The position numbers and the translations under genes were made by a program. Source: Corynebacterium choanae (GTDB lineage: Bacteria > Actinomycetota > Actinomycetes > Mycobacteriales > Mycobacteriaceae). From it: a DNA stretch of 64,000 nt. The first letter of the stretch is position 1, and each line of letters starts with the position of its first letter. The notes under the pieces were generated by a model. That model was not told the origin of the DNA, searched no databases, and worked only from the letters and a program-made list of their open reading frames with translations. The DNA lies in contig NZ_CP033896.1 of the NCBI RefSeq assembly GCF_003813965.1, forward strand, positions 310,001 through 374,000, written 5' to 3'. This document shows positions 27,929-37,885 of the stretch, in pieces.

Positions 27929-29190
27929 CGGTGGCTGTCCTTTTCATCGGTGGCATCCGGGGATGATGTCCGGGCAGGTGATGCTGCCCGGTGGGAAACC
28001 TGTGCTGCGCGCTCGTCAGCAGGCTGCGGCTCAGGGGCGGCTGGCAGATGTGCCTCTGCTTCGCGATACACCGGTGCTGGCAGCGGAGAAACCACAAAAT
28101 ACTCCCCAAACCAGGTGTTTGCTAACGCTGCTAACGTTCCCTCCCGGCGCATTCGTTCAATCGTCGCATTGACTTGGGCGATCAGCCCCTCGACTTCCGG
28201 GGAGGACGATGCGGGAAACGCGGCCCCGTAAAACTCTTCCGTTACCGGGGTGCCCACAATATGGGTGTGCGGATCTTGGGCGGCCAAACCGGCAAGCACC
28301 GTATCATCGGCAAATATTGCATCGGCCTGCGACTGTTGCATTGCCACTAAACAGTCCGCCCAATTGTTGGTCATCAGGAGGGGAAACACTTCCCGTGCCG
28401 TGCGGGCGAGCAGTGCCGGGGTGGAATCGTTGCGAACACACACCCGGGTATCGCCCAGGGAATCAGGGTCAGTAATCGGGGAGCTTTTCGGCACCAGCAG
28501 GCGCGTGTTGCTGCGCAGATACGGTGCCGAAAACGATAGTGCTGTTTCCCGCTGAGGGGTGATTGATAAGGAACGGAACACCATGTCGATGCTGCCGGCG
28601 GCAAGCTGCTCCCGCCAGCTGGAAGCATCCACAAAGCGGAATTCCACCGCGCCAGGGTCACCGAAAATATCGCGCGCAATCTCGTGGGCAATATCGATCT
28701 CAAAGCCGGTGAGTTCCCCGGTTGCCGGGTTGCGATAGGACAAGAGATATTGGCCGGCTTGCACCCCGATAATGATGCGGCCGCGCCGCACAATCTGCGG
28801 AACTCGCTGTTGTGGGGTGAAATCCCCGGGGGCTATGCTGCGCCCCTGGTAGCCGGTTTGTTCTGCCAGCGCCTGCCAGTCCCGATCATTGGTGGTGTCG
28901 CCGTGCAGCAGCCCGGCGGTGCCGGTTCGTGCCCCCGGTGGCAGGGGGATAAAGTCCGTGTCTGGGCGGTTCTGCAGATCAATCGGTGGGGTGTTGGGTT
29001 GCGTGGTGGTGGGATCGTGTCGAAATGTTGGCACCGCAAGAGGGGGTGTGGTGGTCTGTCCACAGCCGGCCACGGCAACACTGATCCCGGTGAGAACTGC
29101 AAGTAGTTGTCGTGTGCGGCGGTGACATCCCACCGACTGGGGGCATGCTGCTATCGGGGCGGCTGGCGGGTTGAGGGGAAGGATCGACAT
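27925..29190 (-). CDS. glnH: GlnH, amino-acid-binding lipoprotein of the PknG pathway
   Basis: 421 residues. A lipoprotein signal is present: RRTRQLLAVLTGISVAVAGC with the lipobox VAGC at about residue 43, preceded by an unusually long n-region. The mature protein is a family 3 periplasmic binding protein (GRIIIGVQAGQYLLSYRNPA, TGELTGFEIDIAHEIARDIF, DMVFRSLSITPQRE). In mycobacteria and corynebacteria GlnH senses Asp/Glu/Gln outside the membrane and acts through GlnX on PknG. There is no ABC permease next to it, which supports a sensory role. The gene lies between glnX and pknG and overlaps pknG by four bases. The C-terminal ~40 residues are Ala/Pro/Glu-rich and poorly conserved. Confidence 0.94.
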   Translation of the reverse strand: MSILPLNPPAAPIAACPQSVGCHRRTRQLLAVLTGISVAVAGCGQTTTPPLAVPTFRHDPTTTQPNTPPIDLQNRPDTDFIPLPPGARTGTAGLLHGDTTNDRDWQALAEQTGYQGRSIAPGDFTPQQRVPQIVRRGRIIIGVQAGQYLLSYRNPATGELTGFEIDIAHEIARDIFGDPGAVEFRFVDASSWREQLAAGSIDMVFRSLSITPQRETALSFSAPYLRSNTRLLVPKSSPITDPDSLGDTRVCVRNDSTPALLARTAREVFPLLMTNNWADCLVAMQQSQADAIFADDTVLAGLAAQDPHTHIVGTPVTEEFYGAAFPASSSPEVEGLIAQVNATIERMRREGTLAALANTWFGEYFVVSPLPAPVYREAEAHLPAAPEPQPADERAAQVSHRAASPARTSSPDATDEKDSHR

Positions 29191-29195
29191 GGCGG

Positions 29196-30746
29196 CTACA
29201 CATACTCCTGCAGGCGTGCCCGCATTCCCAACGCCACTGCAAGCATGGCAGCGATCGTGGCAATGGTGACGATCGTGGACAGTAACGTGTTGGCGGCCAG
29301 CCCCCCGGTGAGATAGTCCTGCATCACCGACCGGGCGCCGGTGATCAGTCTGGCTAAGTCCGCATCAAGCTGGGCATAGGATTCTGCGGCGGTAGTTTGC
29401 TGTGCCCGGGTAGTGTCCACCGGTGCGTCGAGCAGCAGCCGCGAGTCGATAGTGTCCGGGGTGAGGATAACCGCCGGGGCGCTTTCCACATTTTGCGGCA
29501 AAGCGATTGCGGCGGCAGCCGCAAAATCGCCCCGCTGTTCGGCGGCGACAATCTGCCGGTGGGCGTCTTCCCAGGCGCTGAGATGCGCCCGGGCGGCGGC
29601 AATCGCCGGATTCGGGGAATTGTGGGCGGTGGCCTGTTCAGTGTGATCCAAGGCGCGCGCCACCGTATCGGTAGCATCACTAAACCCGTCTGAGCCGCTG
29701 GCCGACACTTCCCGGGAAATGAGCGCTAAGGTTTCATCGGTTCTTGCTTGCTGGGCAACAATCCGCGCCTCTGTGAGGGTTGCTAAGGGGGAGGCCGCCT
29801 CGGTGAAACCACGCTCCCCGGCATACCACAACACCCCGGAGGCGCCAGCGGTCCACAACAGTGCAAAACCCATGCAAACAGTGGCTGTGAGCAGGCCTTT
29901 ATTGAGTCGGCGGCGAGTGACCCGCCACAACCAAATTTGTGCCATCACCAACACTATAAGAGCAGCCAACTGCCCGGAAAGCGGCACCCATTGCGGTTCG
30001 GTTAATGCTGTTTGTTGGGTGGCCACCTCCCCTGCGGTGAGCTGAAACAGGGTGGCTGCCGCGGGCAAAATATCTTGCCGCATCATCTCGTTGGCTTCGC
30101 CAAGATAGGCACTGCCAACCGGGTTGCCGGCACGGGCATTTGCCCGGGCTGTTTCCACCAGCCCGGAATAGATCGGCAACTGTGACTCGATTTGGCGGAT
30201 CGCCGCCACCGCATCCTCTGATCCGGTTTGCGGCAGCCCGGAAGCCGCCTCGACGGCGGCACCGGCTGCCCGCTGCAGCGAAGCAAGATAACGTCCCCGG
30301 GATAGTCGATCATCACCCTGTGGATTCGCAAACCCGGTTGTTGCCGCCGTATCCGCCGCCGACAGCGACGTGTAGAGATTATGTGCCGCAAACGACACTG
30401 GTTCTGTGGCAGCAATCAAGGTGCGTAACTGTTGCTGCCTGGTGGCGGAGGACTGCGCCGCCGAAAAACCGGCCGCCCCAATCGCCAACAACACCACCAA
30501 GGTCACCGCAGTCATGACCCCCGGCGGGGTGGCAACAAAGGCGGCGAGTCGACGGCCCAGCAGCAGCGGCTGGGCAAACGTGGAAGCCAACGCCTGGAGC
30601 AGCGGATGCCGTGGACTGCGGGGCTGCTGCAATGATCCATCAATCCAGGACTCGTCATCGCTGTGACCCCGGGGATCATGCACAACCGAAGGCGGCGCGA
30701 AGGCAGGCTGCCCGTCGCGTTTTCCACCCTGGCCAAAGACATTCAC
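29196..30746 (-). CDS. glnX: GlnX, membrane sensor protein linking GlnH to PknG
   Basis: 516 residues from GTG 30746; the frame is open to 30803, but GTG 30746 follows a TACGAT hexamer by 7 nt, which suggests a leaderless start. Four membrane segments are visible: VMTAVTLVVLLAIGAAGFSA, LAALIVLVMAQIWLWRV with ATVCMGFALLWTAGASGVLW, and a C-terminal LLSTIVTIATIAAMLAVALG. Two large Ala/Gln-rich helical extracytoplasmic domains lie between them (about 110-240 and 310-480), resembling sensor domains. GlnX is thought to pass the GlnH ligand signal to PknG. It is the first gene of the glnX-glnH-pknG operon, with five bases to glnH. Confidence 0.9.
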   Translation of the reverse strand: MNVFGQGGKRDGQPAFAPPSVVHDPRGHSDDESWIDGSLQQPRSPRHPLLQALASTFAQPLLLGRRLAAFVATPPGVMTAVTLVVLLAIGAAGFSAAQSSATRQQQLRTLIAATEPVSFAAHNLYTSLSAADTAATTGFANPQGDDRLSRGRYLASLQRAAGAAVEAASGLPQTGSEDAVAAIRQIESQLPIYSGLVETARANARAGNPVGSAYLGEANEMMRQDILPAAATLFQLTAGEVATQQTALTEPQWVPLSGQLAALIVLVMAQIWLWRVTRRRLNKGLLTATVCMGFALLWTAGASGVLWYAGERGFTEAASPLATLTEARIVAQQARTDETLALISREVSASGSDGFSDATDTVARALDHTEQATAHNSPNPAIAAARAHLSAWEDAHRQIVAAEQRGDFAAAAAIALPQNVESAPAVILTPDTIDSRLLLDAPVDTTRAQQTTAAESYAQLDADLARLITGARSVMQDYLTGGLAANTLLSTIVTIATIAAMLAVALGMRARLQEYV

Positions 30747-31114
30747 ACGCCCAATCGTAGAGCATCGACAACCCCAGTCACCAGCAAAACCGCTAAACCA
30801 CACCCGTCACACCAGTGCGCAGGAGTCACACTTGTGCTCGTGCTGCCCACACCAGCACCGGCCAAGTAGGATCGACTACACACCCCACATCACCCACACC
30901 ACCAGCACCCACCCAACCCACCTGCAGCACCCCACACTAGTGCCCGCTGACACTACCCGGGGCAAGCAACGAAAAAAGCGCAGCGAAACGAATATCAAGC
31001 CCAGCGCAACGAACGGGAAACCTTAATGAAGGAAAACCAATTGCGCAGCCTAAGACAAAAAGCACCGTGAGTGCACCGAAAAGAAGTAAGTGCGGGGAAA
31101 AGAACAGGGAGGAA
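30747..31114. other. Divergent promoter region glnX / NUDIX gene
   Basis: About 370 bases between divergent genes. A CACC-rich stretch occupies 30880-30945. GGGAGGAA (31107-31114) is the probable RBS of the NUDIX gene. No operator was recognised. Confidence 0.4.
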
Positions 31115-31783
31115 ATGATGCACACCACCGGTCATGACGGCGACGGCTGGGCGGCAGGGCCAGGCGGCACCACACGCTGGGGTCGCTACGGTGCCGCCGG
31201 CCTACTGCTAGTAGTCCCCGTTGATACAGCTCCCCACCACCCAGCGCCCGATCGCCGCGAACCCCTCGTCCTGTTGCAACACCGCTCACCCCACACGGCC
31301 AGCGGTGACACTTGGGGGCTCCCCGGTGGGGCACGCAATAGTGACGAAGACGTGATCGCCGCAGCCCTGCGGGAAACTGAAGAAGAAACCGGAATCCACC
31401 CTGCCGACGTCACAGTACACACCACACTCCAAACAGCAGGCCCCTATCCGGCTGATCCACACCGGCCAGAACTTGCCGCTAACTGGACATACACCGTTGT
31501 CATCGCCACCGCCGCCACCGCACTGCCCACGGTTGCCAACGAAGAATCCCTTGCCCTTTCCTGGATTCCCCTCTCCCAGGTTCCCCACCGCAACCTGCTT
31601 CCCGCCTTCCGGGAAAGCTGGCCACAACTGTTGCAAATCCTCACCGAAATCTGCGCGGACTCAAGCGGTTGCCTGCCAGTGAACAAGTTGCTCGCCGACC
31701 CGGCGGTGCCTGCCGAATACGAATCAGCAACCCCACCATTGGAAAGAATAAATAGCCACCGGCCAACCTTTATGGAACACTAA
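31115..31783 (+). CDS. NUDIX hydrolase
   Basis: 222 residues from ATG 31115 or the adjacent ATG 31118, directly after the purine-rich GGGAGGAA; GTG 31067 is a weaker alternative. The Nudix box is complete: GGARNSDEDVIAAALRETEE followed by ETGI, with the catalytic Glu cluster. It is preceded by HTASGDTWGLPGG. Such proteins hydrolyse nucleoside diphosphates linked to another group; the substrate is not predictable from the sequence. The ABC transporter genes begin seven bases after the stop codon in the same direction, so the three are probably one operon, although no functional tie is evident. Confidence 0.9.
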   Translation: MMHTTGHDGDGWAAGPGGTTRWGRYGAAGLLLVVPVDTAPHHPAPDRREPLVLLQHRSPHTASGDTWGLPGGARNSDEDVIAAALRETEEETGIHPADVTVHTTLQTAGPYPADPHRPELAANWTYTVVIATAATALPTVANEESLALSWIPLSQVPHRNLLPAFRESWPQLLQILTEICADSSGCLPVNKLLADPAVPAEYESATPPLERINSHRPTFMEH

Positions 31784-31789
31784 CCAACC

Positions 31790-32719
31790 ATGATTGAAGT
31801 GACCGGCTTAACGAAACGGTATGGCAACGTCACTGCAGTCGACGATCTCACCTTTAGCATTGCCCCCGGAAAAGTCACCGGCTTTCTTGGGCCAAACGGT
31901 GCTGGCAAGTCCACCACCATGCGCATGATTATCGGGCTTGATCGTCCCACTGCAGGAACCGCCACTATTGACGGCAAACCCTATGCTGAACTGACCAATC
32001 CACTGCGGAAGGTCGGCTCCCTGTTGGATGCCAAATCGTGGCATCCCAACCGCAGCGCCCACAATCGGCTGAAGTGGATCGCCCAATCCAACGGCATCCC
32101 CACCTCACGGGTTGACGAAGTGCTGCGCATCGTCGGCCTGTCGGAAGTTGCGAAGAAAAAAGTTGGCGGCTTCTCCCTCGGTATGGGGCAGCGTCTCGGC
32201 CTGGCTGCGGCACTGCTCGGCGACCCGGAAGTCCTCATCTTGGATGAACCTGTCAACGGGCTCGACCCGGAAGGTATCGTCTGGATGCGCACACTGATGC
32301 GGTCACTCGCCGCCGAAGGCCGCACCGTATTGGTCAGCTCCCACCTCCTTTCAGAGATGGCCAACACTGCCGATCATCTCATCGTCATTGGCCGCGGCAA
32401 ACTCATAGCAAACGCACCGATGAACGAATTCATCGGCGCGGCTGGTTCCCAATCAGCGCTGCTCCGCACCCCGGACATGGATGTGATGAAACAGGTGCTG
32501 GCACAGGAAGGGTTCACCTTCACCGAAGAGGTCGACTCCTCTCAGCGGCAGATCCTCGTCGTGCACGACGTCTCCACTGACCGGCTTGGGGCGCTCGCAT
32601 TTAGCCACGGCATTACCGTCTTTGAACTGCAGGGTAAACAGTCCACCCTGGAGCAGGCGTTCATGGAATCCACCGGGGCGGCGCAACAGTTTTCCACCGA
32701 CAATCCAAGTGAGGTCTAG
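31790..32719 (+). CDS. ABC transporter ATP-binding protein (ABC-2 type exporter)
   Basis: 309 residues. Walker A is GPNGAGKSTT, the signature is FSLGMGQRLGLAAAL, Walker B is VLILDEPVNGLDPEG and the switch His lies in SSHLLSEM. The C-terminal ~90 residues (from about GAAGSQSALLRTPD) are the extension typical of CcmA/drug-exporter ATPases. It pairs with the membrane protein encoded next, whose start lies three bases after this stop codon. Together they form a half-size ABC-2 exporter, perhaps for a drug, lipid or peptide; the cargo is unknown. Confidence 0.93.
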   Translation: MIEVTGLTKRYGNVTAVDDLTFSIAPGKVTGFLGPNGAGKSTTMRMIIGLDRPTAGTATIDGKPYAELTNPLRKVGSLLDAKSWHPNRSAHNRLKWIAQSNGIPTSRVDEVLRIVGLSEVAKKKVGGFSLGMGQRLGLAAALLGDPEVLILDEPVNGLDPEGIVWMRTLMRSLAAEGRTVLVSSHLLSEMANTADHLIVIGRGKLIANAPMNEFIGAAGSQSALLRTPDMDVMKQVLAQEGFTFTEEVDSSQRQILVVHDVSTDRLGALAFSHGITVFELQGKQSTLEQAFMESTGAAQQFSTDNPSEV

Positions 32720-32722
32720 CCA

Positions 32723-33496
32723 ATGCTGCATCAAATGAAAGCGGAATGGACGAAACTCACCACAACGAAATCGTTGTATTGGACCACCGCACTATTTTTA
32801 TTCTTCAGCATCGGATCGTCGGCGCTATTCGCGTTTGCGATCTTGCGTTCCACCGCCGACCAGGGGCAACAGTTTGGCTACACGAGCCCAGCACTGGCGC
32901 TATCCGGTTTGCAGGCCCTCGGCCTGCCAGTGGTGATTATTCAAGCGGCCATGGTGTTTACCGCCGAATATCGGCACAACATCGCGTCGATGACATTTGC
33001 TGCCACCTCGAAACGCCTGCTGGTACCGATCGCTAAATTCCTGGTTTATGCGATCTTCATGGCCATCATCACGGCAATGACCGTGTTGCTGTGCTATCAG
33101 GTAGCCCTGTCCATTGTCGGCGAAGGCGATAACAGTTTCCGGTTCGATGCCTTCCACGATCCCGAAGCGCTACGCTTCTACTGGGCATATCCACTCATCG
33201 TGGTACTGCTCATCGCGTTTACGTTGGGCTTGGCAATGATGATCCGGCAAACTGCTGGCACGATTACCGTTGCCATGCTGTGGTTTGTGCTACTGGAAGT
33301 AGTGATGGGGCAGGTGCCGAAATTCGGTGCCATTATCACTCGCTATCTGCCATTTACTAACTTGCAAGCATTTATCAACAAGGCGGATATTGTTGATTCT
33401 GTTGTGGGCTGGCAAGGCTCCTTTGGAATCTTTGCCGCCTGGTGCATTGGTTTGTTCGTTATCGGCTGCGTGCTCGTACAACGCCGCGACGTATAA
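32723..33496 (+). CDS. ABC-2 type transporter permease
   Basis: 257 residues with six predicted membrane segments: YWTTALFLFFSIGSSALFAF, LQALGLPVVIIQAAMVFTAE, KFLVYAIFMAIITAMTVLL, YPLIVVLLIAFTLGLAMMI, TITVAMLWFVLLEVVMG and FGIFAAWCIGLFVIGCVLV. The pattern TAEYRHNIASMTFAATSKR between segments two and three is typical of ABC-2 permeases. It is the membrane partner of the ATPase gene just upstream. A hairpin terminator follows. Confidence 0.88.
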   Translation: MLHQMKAEWTKLTTTKSLYWTTALFLFFSIGSSALFAFAILRSTADQGQQFGYTSPALALSGLQALGLPVVIIQAAMVFTAEYRHNIASMTFAATSKRLLVPIAKFLVYAIFMAIITAMTVLLCYQVALSIVGEGDNSFRFDAFHDPEALRFYWAYPLIVVLLIAFTLGLAMMIRQTAGTITVAMLWFVLLEVVMGQVPKFGAIITRYLPFTNLQAFINKADIVDSVVGWQGSFGIFAAWCIGLFVIGCVLVQRRDV

Positions 33497-33532
33497 CCTC
33501 CCTGCAGTCTTTACAAAAGAACAAGACACACC

Positions 33533-33568
33533 CATCCCCGGTGCGTGAGCAATCACGCGCCGGGGATG
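33533..33568 (+). terminator. Terminator after the ABC-2 transporter genes
   Basis: CATCCCCGG-T-GCGTGA and TCACGC-G-CCGGGGATG pair around GCAA, starting 37 bases after the permease stop codon. The stem is strong, with an isolated mismatch, but there is no long T-run. Confidence 0.7.
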
Positions 33569-34106
33569 ACGCAATTTCTGAAGCGGATCAGCAAACCCAT
33601 CGCCACCTGCGTCGGTAACAACTCGGCACTGCTCGGTATTGCGCCGCAGAACCCCGTTGGGGGAGATACTGTTTTCCTAGCGGATTCACCGGTTGTCAGG
33701 CATGTGCATGGTGCAATGGCATGGTGACCACTGTGGGCCACGGTGGTGACGTTCTTGCAGCGCTGGACAGAGCTAGGAAAAGGAACGCTATCTCAAGTAC
33801 TCACAGCTGGATCCTGCAAGATTTTCGAGCATCGTCGACACATTGACGAGAAGAACGCACAGGCAGATCCCTTCCCATGCCATGCCCTCGTGTAACCCCA
33901 ACAGGCTCACTACAGGTTGACAATTACCGCAGGCAATATAAGTTTTCGACCCTGCCCGGTGTCCATTTTCAGCGCTGGCAAACATTGAGGACCGGCTCTG
34001 AATCCTGAAGGGCGGAACCGGTCGTGACAGCGGCAATACTGAATCTGGCTACTACTGTCACATGATCTGAAGAGCTCGCAGCTGGGGTGTGATTGCTAAA
34101 GTCGTG
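33569..34106. other. Intergenic region between convergent ABC permease and cardiolipin synthase genes
   Basis: About 540 bases between convergent genes. Short open frames here have no family resemblance and unlike codon use. No repeat or RNA signature was recognised. Confidence 0.4.
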
Positions 34107-35597
34107 CTACTGCAGCGCAGAGGTGAGCCGCATGGCATTGTCGAGGTATTTGTTCATCATGGACCGGTTTTCCCATTCCTGCTTTCCTAACACCCGGGAG
34201 AGGCTGTAATAGCTTTGGGTGAGCGCATTAAGCTGGCGGATCAGCTGGCCTTGCGCCACATAGAGCGAAACTTCGTAGTTCAACCCGAATGAGCGCATAT
34301 CCATATTCGATGAGCCAACCACGGCGGAACCATGTTCCGTGTCCGGGTCAATCAGCAAATACTTGGTGTGCAGCACCATCGGTTTTGGATACAGATGAAT
34401 GGTGACACCGACTTCTAGCAGGCTGCGATAATACGATGCCTGGGCGTGGCCGACCATAAACTGATCGGATTGCTCACATACCAAAAGATGCACATCCACC
34501 CCGCGATAGCAGGCGGCTTTCACTGCTTCAAGGAGGGATTCGTCGGGGATGAAATAGGGAGAACACATGATGACTTCGTCCTTGGCTTGATGCACCATGG
34601 CGACGAACATCTTCAAGTTTGGATCCCCCTTATATCCCGGCCCGGATGGCACCAGCTGCACCAAGTTTCGGGTGCGATCCGGGTTTTTTTCCTCTTCATA
34701 GGGGCGGTCTTCAATAGGCAGCACTTCGCCGGTTTCGAGATACCAGTCGGTGGCAAACAGCAGCTCCAAGGAGGACAGTACCGACCCGGAAAGTTCAATG
34801 ATGACATCGACCCATTCCCGGCCGATCGCAACATTTTTCTTCGACAGATAGCTGGGGTCGATCAGGTTTTGGGAACCCATAAACCCAATCTCCCCGTCGA
34901 CAATGAGGAGTTTGCGATGATTCCGCAGATCAGGGCGACGGAAGCGCCACCGCCATGGTGCCAGCGGCTGGGTGAGATGCCATTGCACACCGATAGCGTC
35001 GAGGCGTTTGCCTAAGGTGCGATATCCGGGATATTTCCACGATCCGACCTGGTCGAAAAGCAGTCGTACTTCTACGCCTCGTTCGACGGCGCGGCGACAG
35101 GCTTGGAAGAACGGGTCGGTGACCTCATCCCAGGAAGTGATATAAAACTCTGCCCACACAAAGTCTTCTGCCCGGTCGATTGCGCCAGCCATGCGCACAA
35201 TGGCTTTGCGGGCGTCGGGCAAAATATCGTCGACACCTGCCCAACAGGCGGGCATGCCGGTAAGAAATCTGTTGAGCCGCACAATGGTGCTTAAATTTTC
35301 CGGAATGGTTGCATCTGGTGGCAGATCCGGCAGGGTGGCATGCGGGTCGCCGACAACAGAGGCGGCATGTTGTTGGGTTTCGTGTCGCCGTTCGCTGATA
35401 ATCTTCGATCCCATGAGCAGATAGAGCGGCAATCCGATCAGCGGGATGAACAAAATAGCGAGCAGCCAGGCGGAGGATGAGCCAGGTTTTTGACCGCCGG
35501 GCACAATACCGATCGCGGCGATTTTGAACCCGTACTCTAAAACGAGCAGCAGCCATTGCCACCATTCCAAGGTGGCAAAGGTGTGGGTGGGATCCAT
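34107..35597 (-). CDS. Cardiolipin synthase (phospholipase D family)
   Basis: 496 residues from ATG 35597 (MDPTHTFATLEWW); the frame is open upstream, but that part lacks family features. Two N-terminal membrane segments (WWQWLLLVLEYGFKIAAIGI and AWLLAILFIPLIGLPLYLLM) precede two phospholipase D motifs: HRKLLIVDGEIGFMGSQN and HTKYLLIDPDTEHGSAVVG. Both HxKx4D sites are intact. The enzyme joins two phosphatidylglycerol molecules, or uses CDP-diacylglycerol, to make cardiolipin at the cytoplasmic membrane. It lies 267 bases downstream of xthA in the same direction. An exact ClsA/ClsB assignment is not attempted. Confidence 0.93.
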   Translation of the reverse strand: MDPTHTFATLEWWQWLLLVLEYGFKIAAIGIVPGGQKPGSSSAWLLAILFIPLIGLPLYLLMGSKIISERRHETQQHAASVVGDPHATLPDLPPDATIPENLSTIVRLNRFLTGMPACWAGVDDILPDARKAIVRMAGAIDRAEDFVWAEFYITSWDEVTDPFFQACRRAVERGVEVRLLFDQVGSWKYPGYRTLGKRLDAIGVQWHLTQPLAPWRWRFRRPDLRNHRKLLIVDGEIGFMGSQNLIDPSYLSKKNVAIGREWVDVIIELSGSVLSSLELLFATDWYLETGEVLPIEDRPYEEEKNPDRTRNLVQLVPSGPGYKGDPNLKMFVAMVHQAKDEVIMCSPYFIPDESLLEAVKAACYRGVDVHLLVCEQSDQFMVGHAQASYYRSLLEVGVTIHLYPKPMVLHTKYLLIDPDTEHGSAVVGSSNMDMRSFGLNYEVSLYVAQGQLIRQLNALTQSYYSLSRVLGKQEWENRSMMNKYLDNAMRLTSALQ

Positions 35598-35864
35598 GAT
35601 GCGGGTACTCCAATGCGATGGCGGTGTCGAAACAGGAGTGGAGTCGCTGAATCGGACAACAATGGCGGGAACAACTGGGTTATTTGCGAATGCAACGCTG
35701 CTTGAATTGCCTAGCCTAGCTGGTGAAAAGACCGGCGGTAAGAAGCACCGTGCCAACGACCCCTATCCGTTTACCTTCGGTGACTTAGAAGTCAGCCGGA
35801 TAAGCGGCGTGCTGTGGGGACTGGCCGCGATATGGCAGCTTGCCGATCGGGGCAGTAGCGCTGG

Positions 35865-36665
35865 CTAGTCAAGGTCATAGTCGACGATGAGCGGCACATG
35901 GTCGCTGGTTTTCACTGTGCCGCGTTCCGTAATGTCGACGCTGGCCTGCGTTGCCCGTCGGGCAAGTTCAGCGGTGGCATAGTGGAAGTCGATACGCATC
36001 CCTTCACCGCGGAAGAATCGTGCCCCTTTGTAGTCATAGTAGGTGTATTGATCCCCGGTGAGAGGGCCGGTCACCTCAGTTAATCCGGCAAGTTCCAGTT
36101 CGGCGAAGGCGACACGTTCGGCGGTGCCCACAGAGGTGTGGCCGGCGAAAAGGCTGCGATCCCACACATCGTTGTCGGTGGGGGCGACGTTGAAATCGCC
36201 CACATAGACCGCTAGCCGGTGGGGATCGTCGACGAGTTTCTGCCGGGCAGTTTCCGCGATCGCTTCGAAAAACTGCAGCTTATAGTCGTAGTGGGGGTCA
36301 CCAATACCCCGGCCGTGCGGCACATAGAGGCTGGTGACTTCGACTGGGCCACATTGGGCGGTAATTGCGCGGGCCTCAATAACTGGCTGTGCATCGTCGT
36401 CTTTGCTGAAACCTGGCTGATAGGGCAGGGCAGTGGACACATTGCTCAACCCCACCCGGGACAGCAGTGCGACACCGTTCCATTGGGAGAATCCGACTTG
36501 GGCGGACTCGTAGCCGAGTTCGGCGAATGCTTCGGTGGGGAAGTGTTCGGCTTTGCATTTGGTTTCTTGCAGTGCAAGCACGTCAATATTGTTGCGTGTC
36601 AGCACAGCGGTGACATGGTCGACTCGTGCTCTGACTGAGTTGACATTCCAGGAGGCGATCCGCAT
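35865..36665 (-). CDS. xthA: Exodeoxyribonuclease III (XthA)
   Basis: 266 residues from ATG 36665 (MRIASWNVNSVRAR), the normal N-terminus of the family; codons upstream are not conserved. Catalytic motifs are visible: NVNS, LALQETKC, SLYVPHGRG, YVGDFNVAPTDNDVW and the terminal SDHVPLIVDY. It is an AP endonuclease and 3'-5' exonuclease of base excision repair. The cls-xthA neighbourhood with def and a GNAT gene is common in Corynebacterium chromosomes. Confidence 0.95.
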   Translation of the reverse strand: MRIASWNVNSVRARVDHVTAVLTRNNIDVLALQETKCKAEHFPTEAFAELGYESAQVGFSQWNGVALLSRVGLSNVSTALPYQPGFSKDDDAQPVIEARAITAQCGPVEVTSLYVPHGRGIGDPHYDYKLQFFEAIAETARQKLVDDPHRLAVYVGDFNVAPTDNDVWDRSLFAGHTSVGTAERVAFAELELAGLTEVTGPLTGDQYTYYDYKGARFFRGEGMRIDFHYATAELARRATQASVDITERGTVKTSDHVPLIVDYDLD

Positions 36666-36991
36666 GCAAGTGATCCTAGCCAACCTTGGAGTGGTTGTGT
36701 GCCCGCACCCGGTTTCGGGATGGTTGTGCTTTCTTGTCATTGGTGGTGTGCGGCGCTGGTTGGATGTGGTTTTTCAAAGCGGGATGTGGGTTTGCTGGCA
36801 GAATGCTTTCTGCAGCGTCAATGTTGCGGCGGGTTCGTCGCTGGTGCGCTACAACTAGTACACGCGCTGCGGTTGTTTTTATTGTTCGCAAGAGCAGCCG
36901 GCGTTGTTGGAGAAGGAAGATGTGACAGCCTTACACCATGGGGCGGTGCTGTCTTGCTTCGTGGTGAGAGTTCTTTGAAAGTGTTGGTGTG
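36666..36991. other. Divergent region between xthA and the CPBP protease gene
   Basis: About 325 bases between divergent genes that must hold both promoters. Nothing further was recognised; the short open frames are not convincing. Confidence 0.4.
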
Positions 36992-37885
36992 ATGAAACGA
37001 TCGTTGTCGCTGCTGGAGCCTACGCCGCAGCCGTTTGCCCGCCAGGTGGCACGGGTGACGGGGATGTCTGTTGCCGCACAGGTAATTATTCCGTTCTTCC
37101 TTGGGATTGCGGTGTTGTTATTGCTGCCGGCGGTGGGCACGGTTGTTGTTGCGCTGTTGACCGGCGAGTCGTTGGAGCAGACTCTGTCGTGGGCGTCGAC
37201 AGCTGGCATGTGGGTGGCGGTGCTCGGCGGGGCGTGGCTGATCACTCGGGTGTCGCGGATCTCTTGGCGGGCGTTGGGGTTTGATGTGCACCGATGGTGG
37301 CAGCAGTTGACGTTGGGATTTGTTGCCGGCAGCGGTCTGATTGGATTGGTCACTGCAGTGCTGGTGGTCACCGGTGCAGTGTCGCTGCGGTGGGTGTGGA
37401 GTGCTGATGCTGCTACCGCTTTAGCAGTGGCAGTGTTGTATTTCCTTGCCCAGGGCATGCTCGAGGAGTTGGTGTATCGGGGTTATTGGATGCCGCATTT
37501 CGCAAAATATTTTGGGCAAACTGCCGCATTGGCAGCAACTGCTTTCTTTTTTGCGATTATGCACGGCGCTAACCCGGGATTGGGGGTGATCCCGTTGCTC
37601 AACCTGGTGTTGTTTGGGCTGGTGTTTGGCCTGTTGTATTGGCGTACCGGTTCGTTGTGGATTACTGGTGCTGCTCACAGTGCCTGGAATCTTACCCAGG
37701 GGGTGGTGGTTGGTGCGCAAGTCTCCGGTAATTCCACTGGGGTGCGGCTGTGGGAGGCGACAGCTACTGGTGCGCCGTGGCTTTCCGGGGCAACGTTCGG
37801 TTTTGAGGGGTCTGTGGTGGTGACTGCCCTTGGGCTGGTGCTTGTGGTGTTGCTGCTGCGGGTTGGTCGCCCGGCGGGTAACTAA
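36992..37885 (+). CDS. CPBP-family intramembrane metalloprotease
   Basis: 297 residues from ATG 36992 (GTG 36989 is adjacent). About eight hydrophobic segments are present, including AAQVIIPFFLGIAVLLLLPA, VGTVVVALLTG, LGFVAGSGLIGLVTAVLVV and VVTALGLVLVVLLLRVG. The CPBP/Abi motifs are intact: EELVYRGYW (EExxxR), FAIMHGANP (FxxxH) and HSAWNLTQG. The family includes Rce1-type CAAX proteases and bacteriocin-immunity proteins; in actinobacteria the substrates are mostly unknown. It stands alone between divergent xthA and a convergent GNAT gene. Confidence 0.88.
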   Translation: MKRSLSLLEPTPQPFARQVARVTGMSVAAQVIIPFFLGIAVLLLLPAVGTVVVALLTGESLEQTLSWASTAGMWVAVLGGAWLITRVSRISWRALGFDVHRWWQQLTLGFVAGSGLIGLVTAVLVVTGAVSLRWVWSADAATALAVAVLYFLAQGMLEELVYRGYWMPHFAKYFGQTAALAATAFFFAIMHGANPGLGVIPLLNLVLFGLVFGLLYWRTGSLWITGAAHSAWNLTQGVVVGAQVSGNSTGVRLWEATATGAPWLSGATFGFEGSVVVTALGLVLVVLLLRVGRPAGN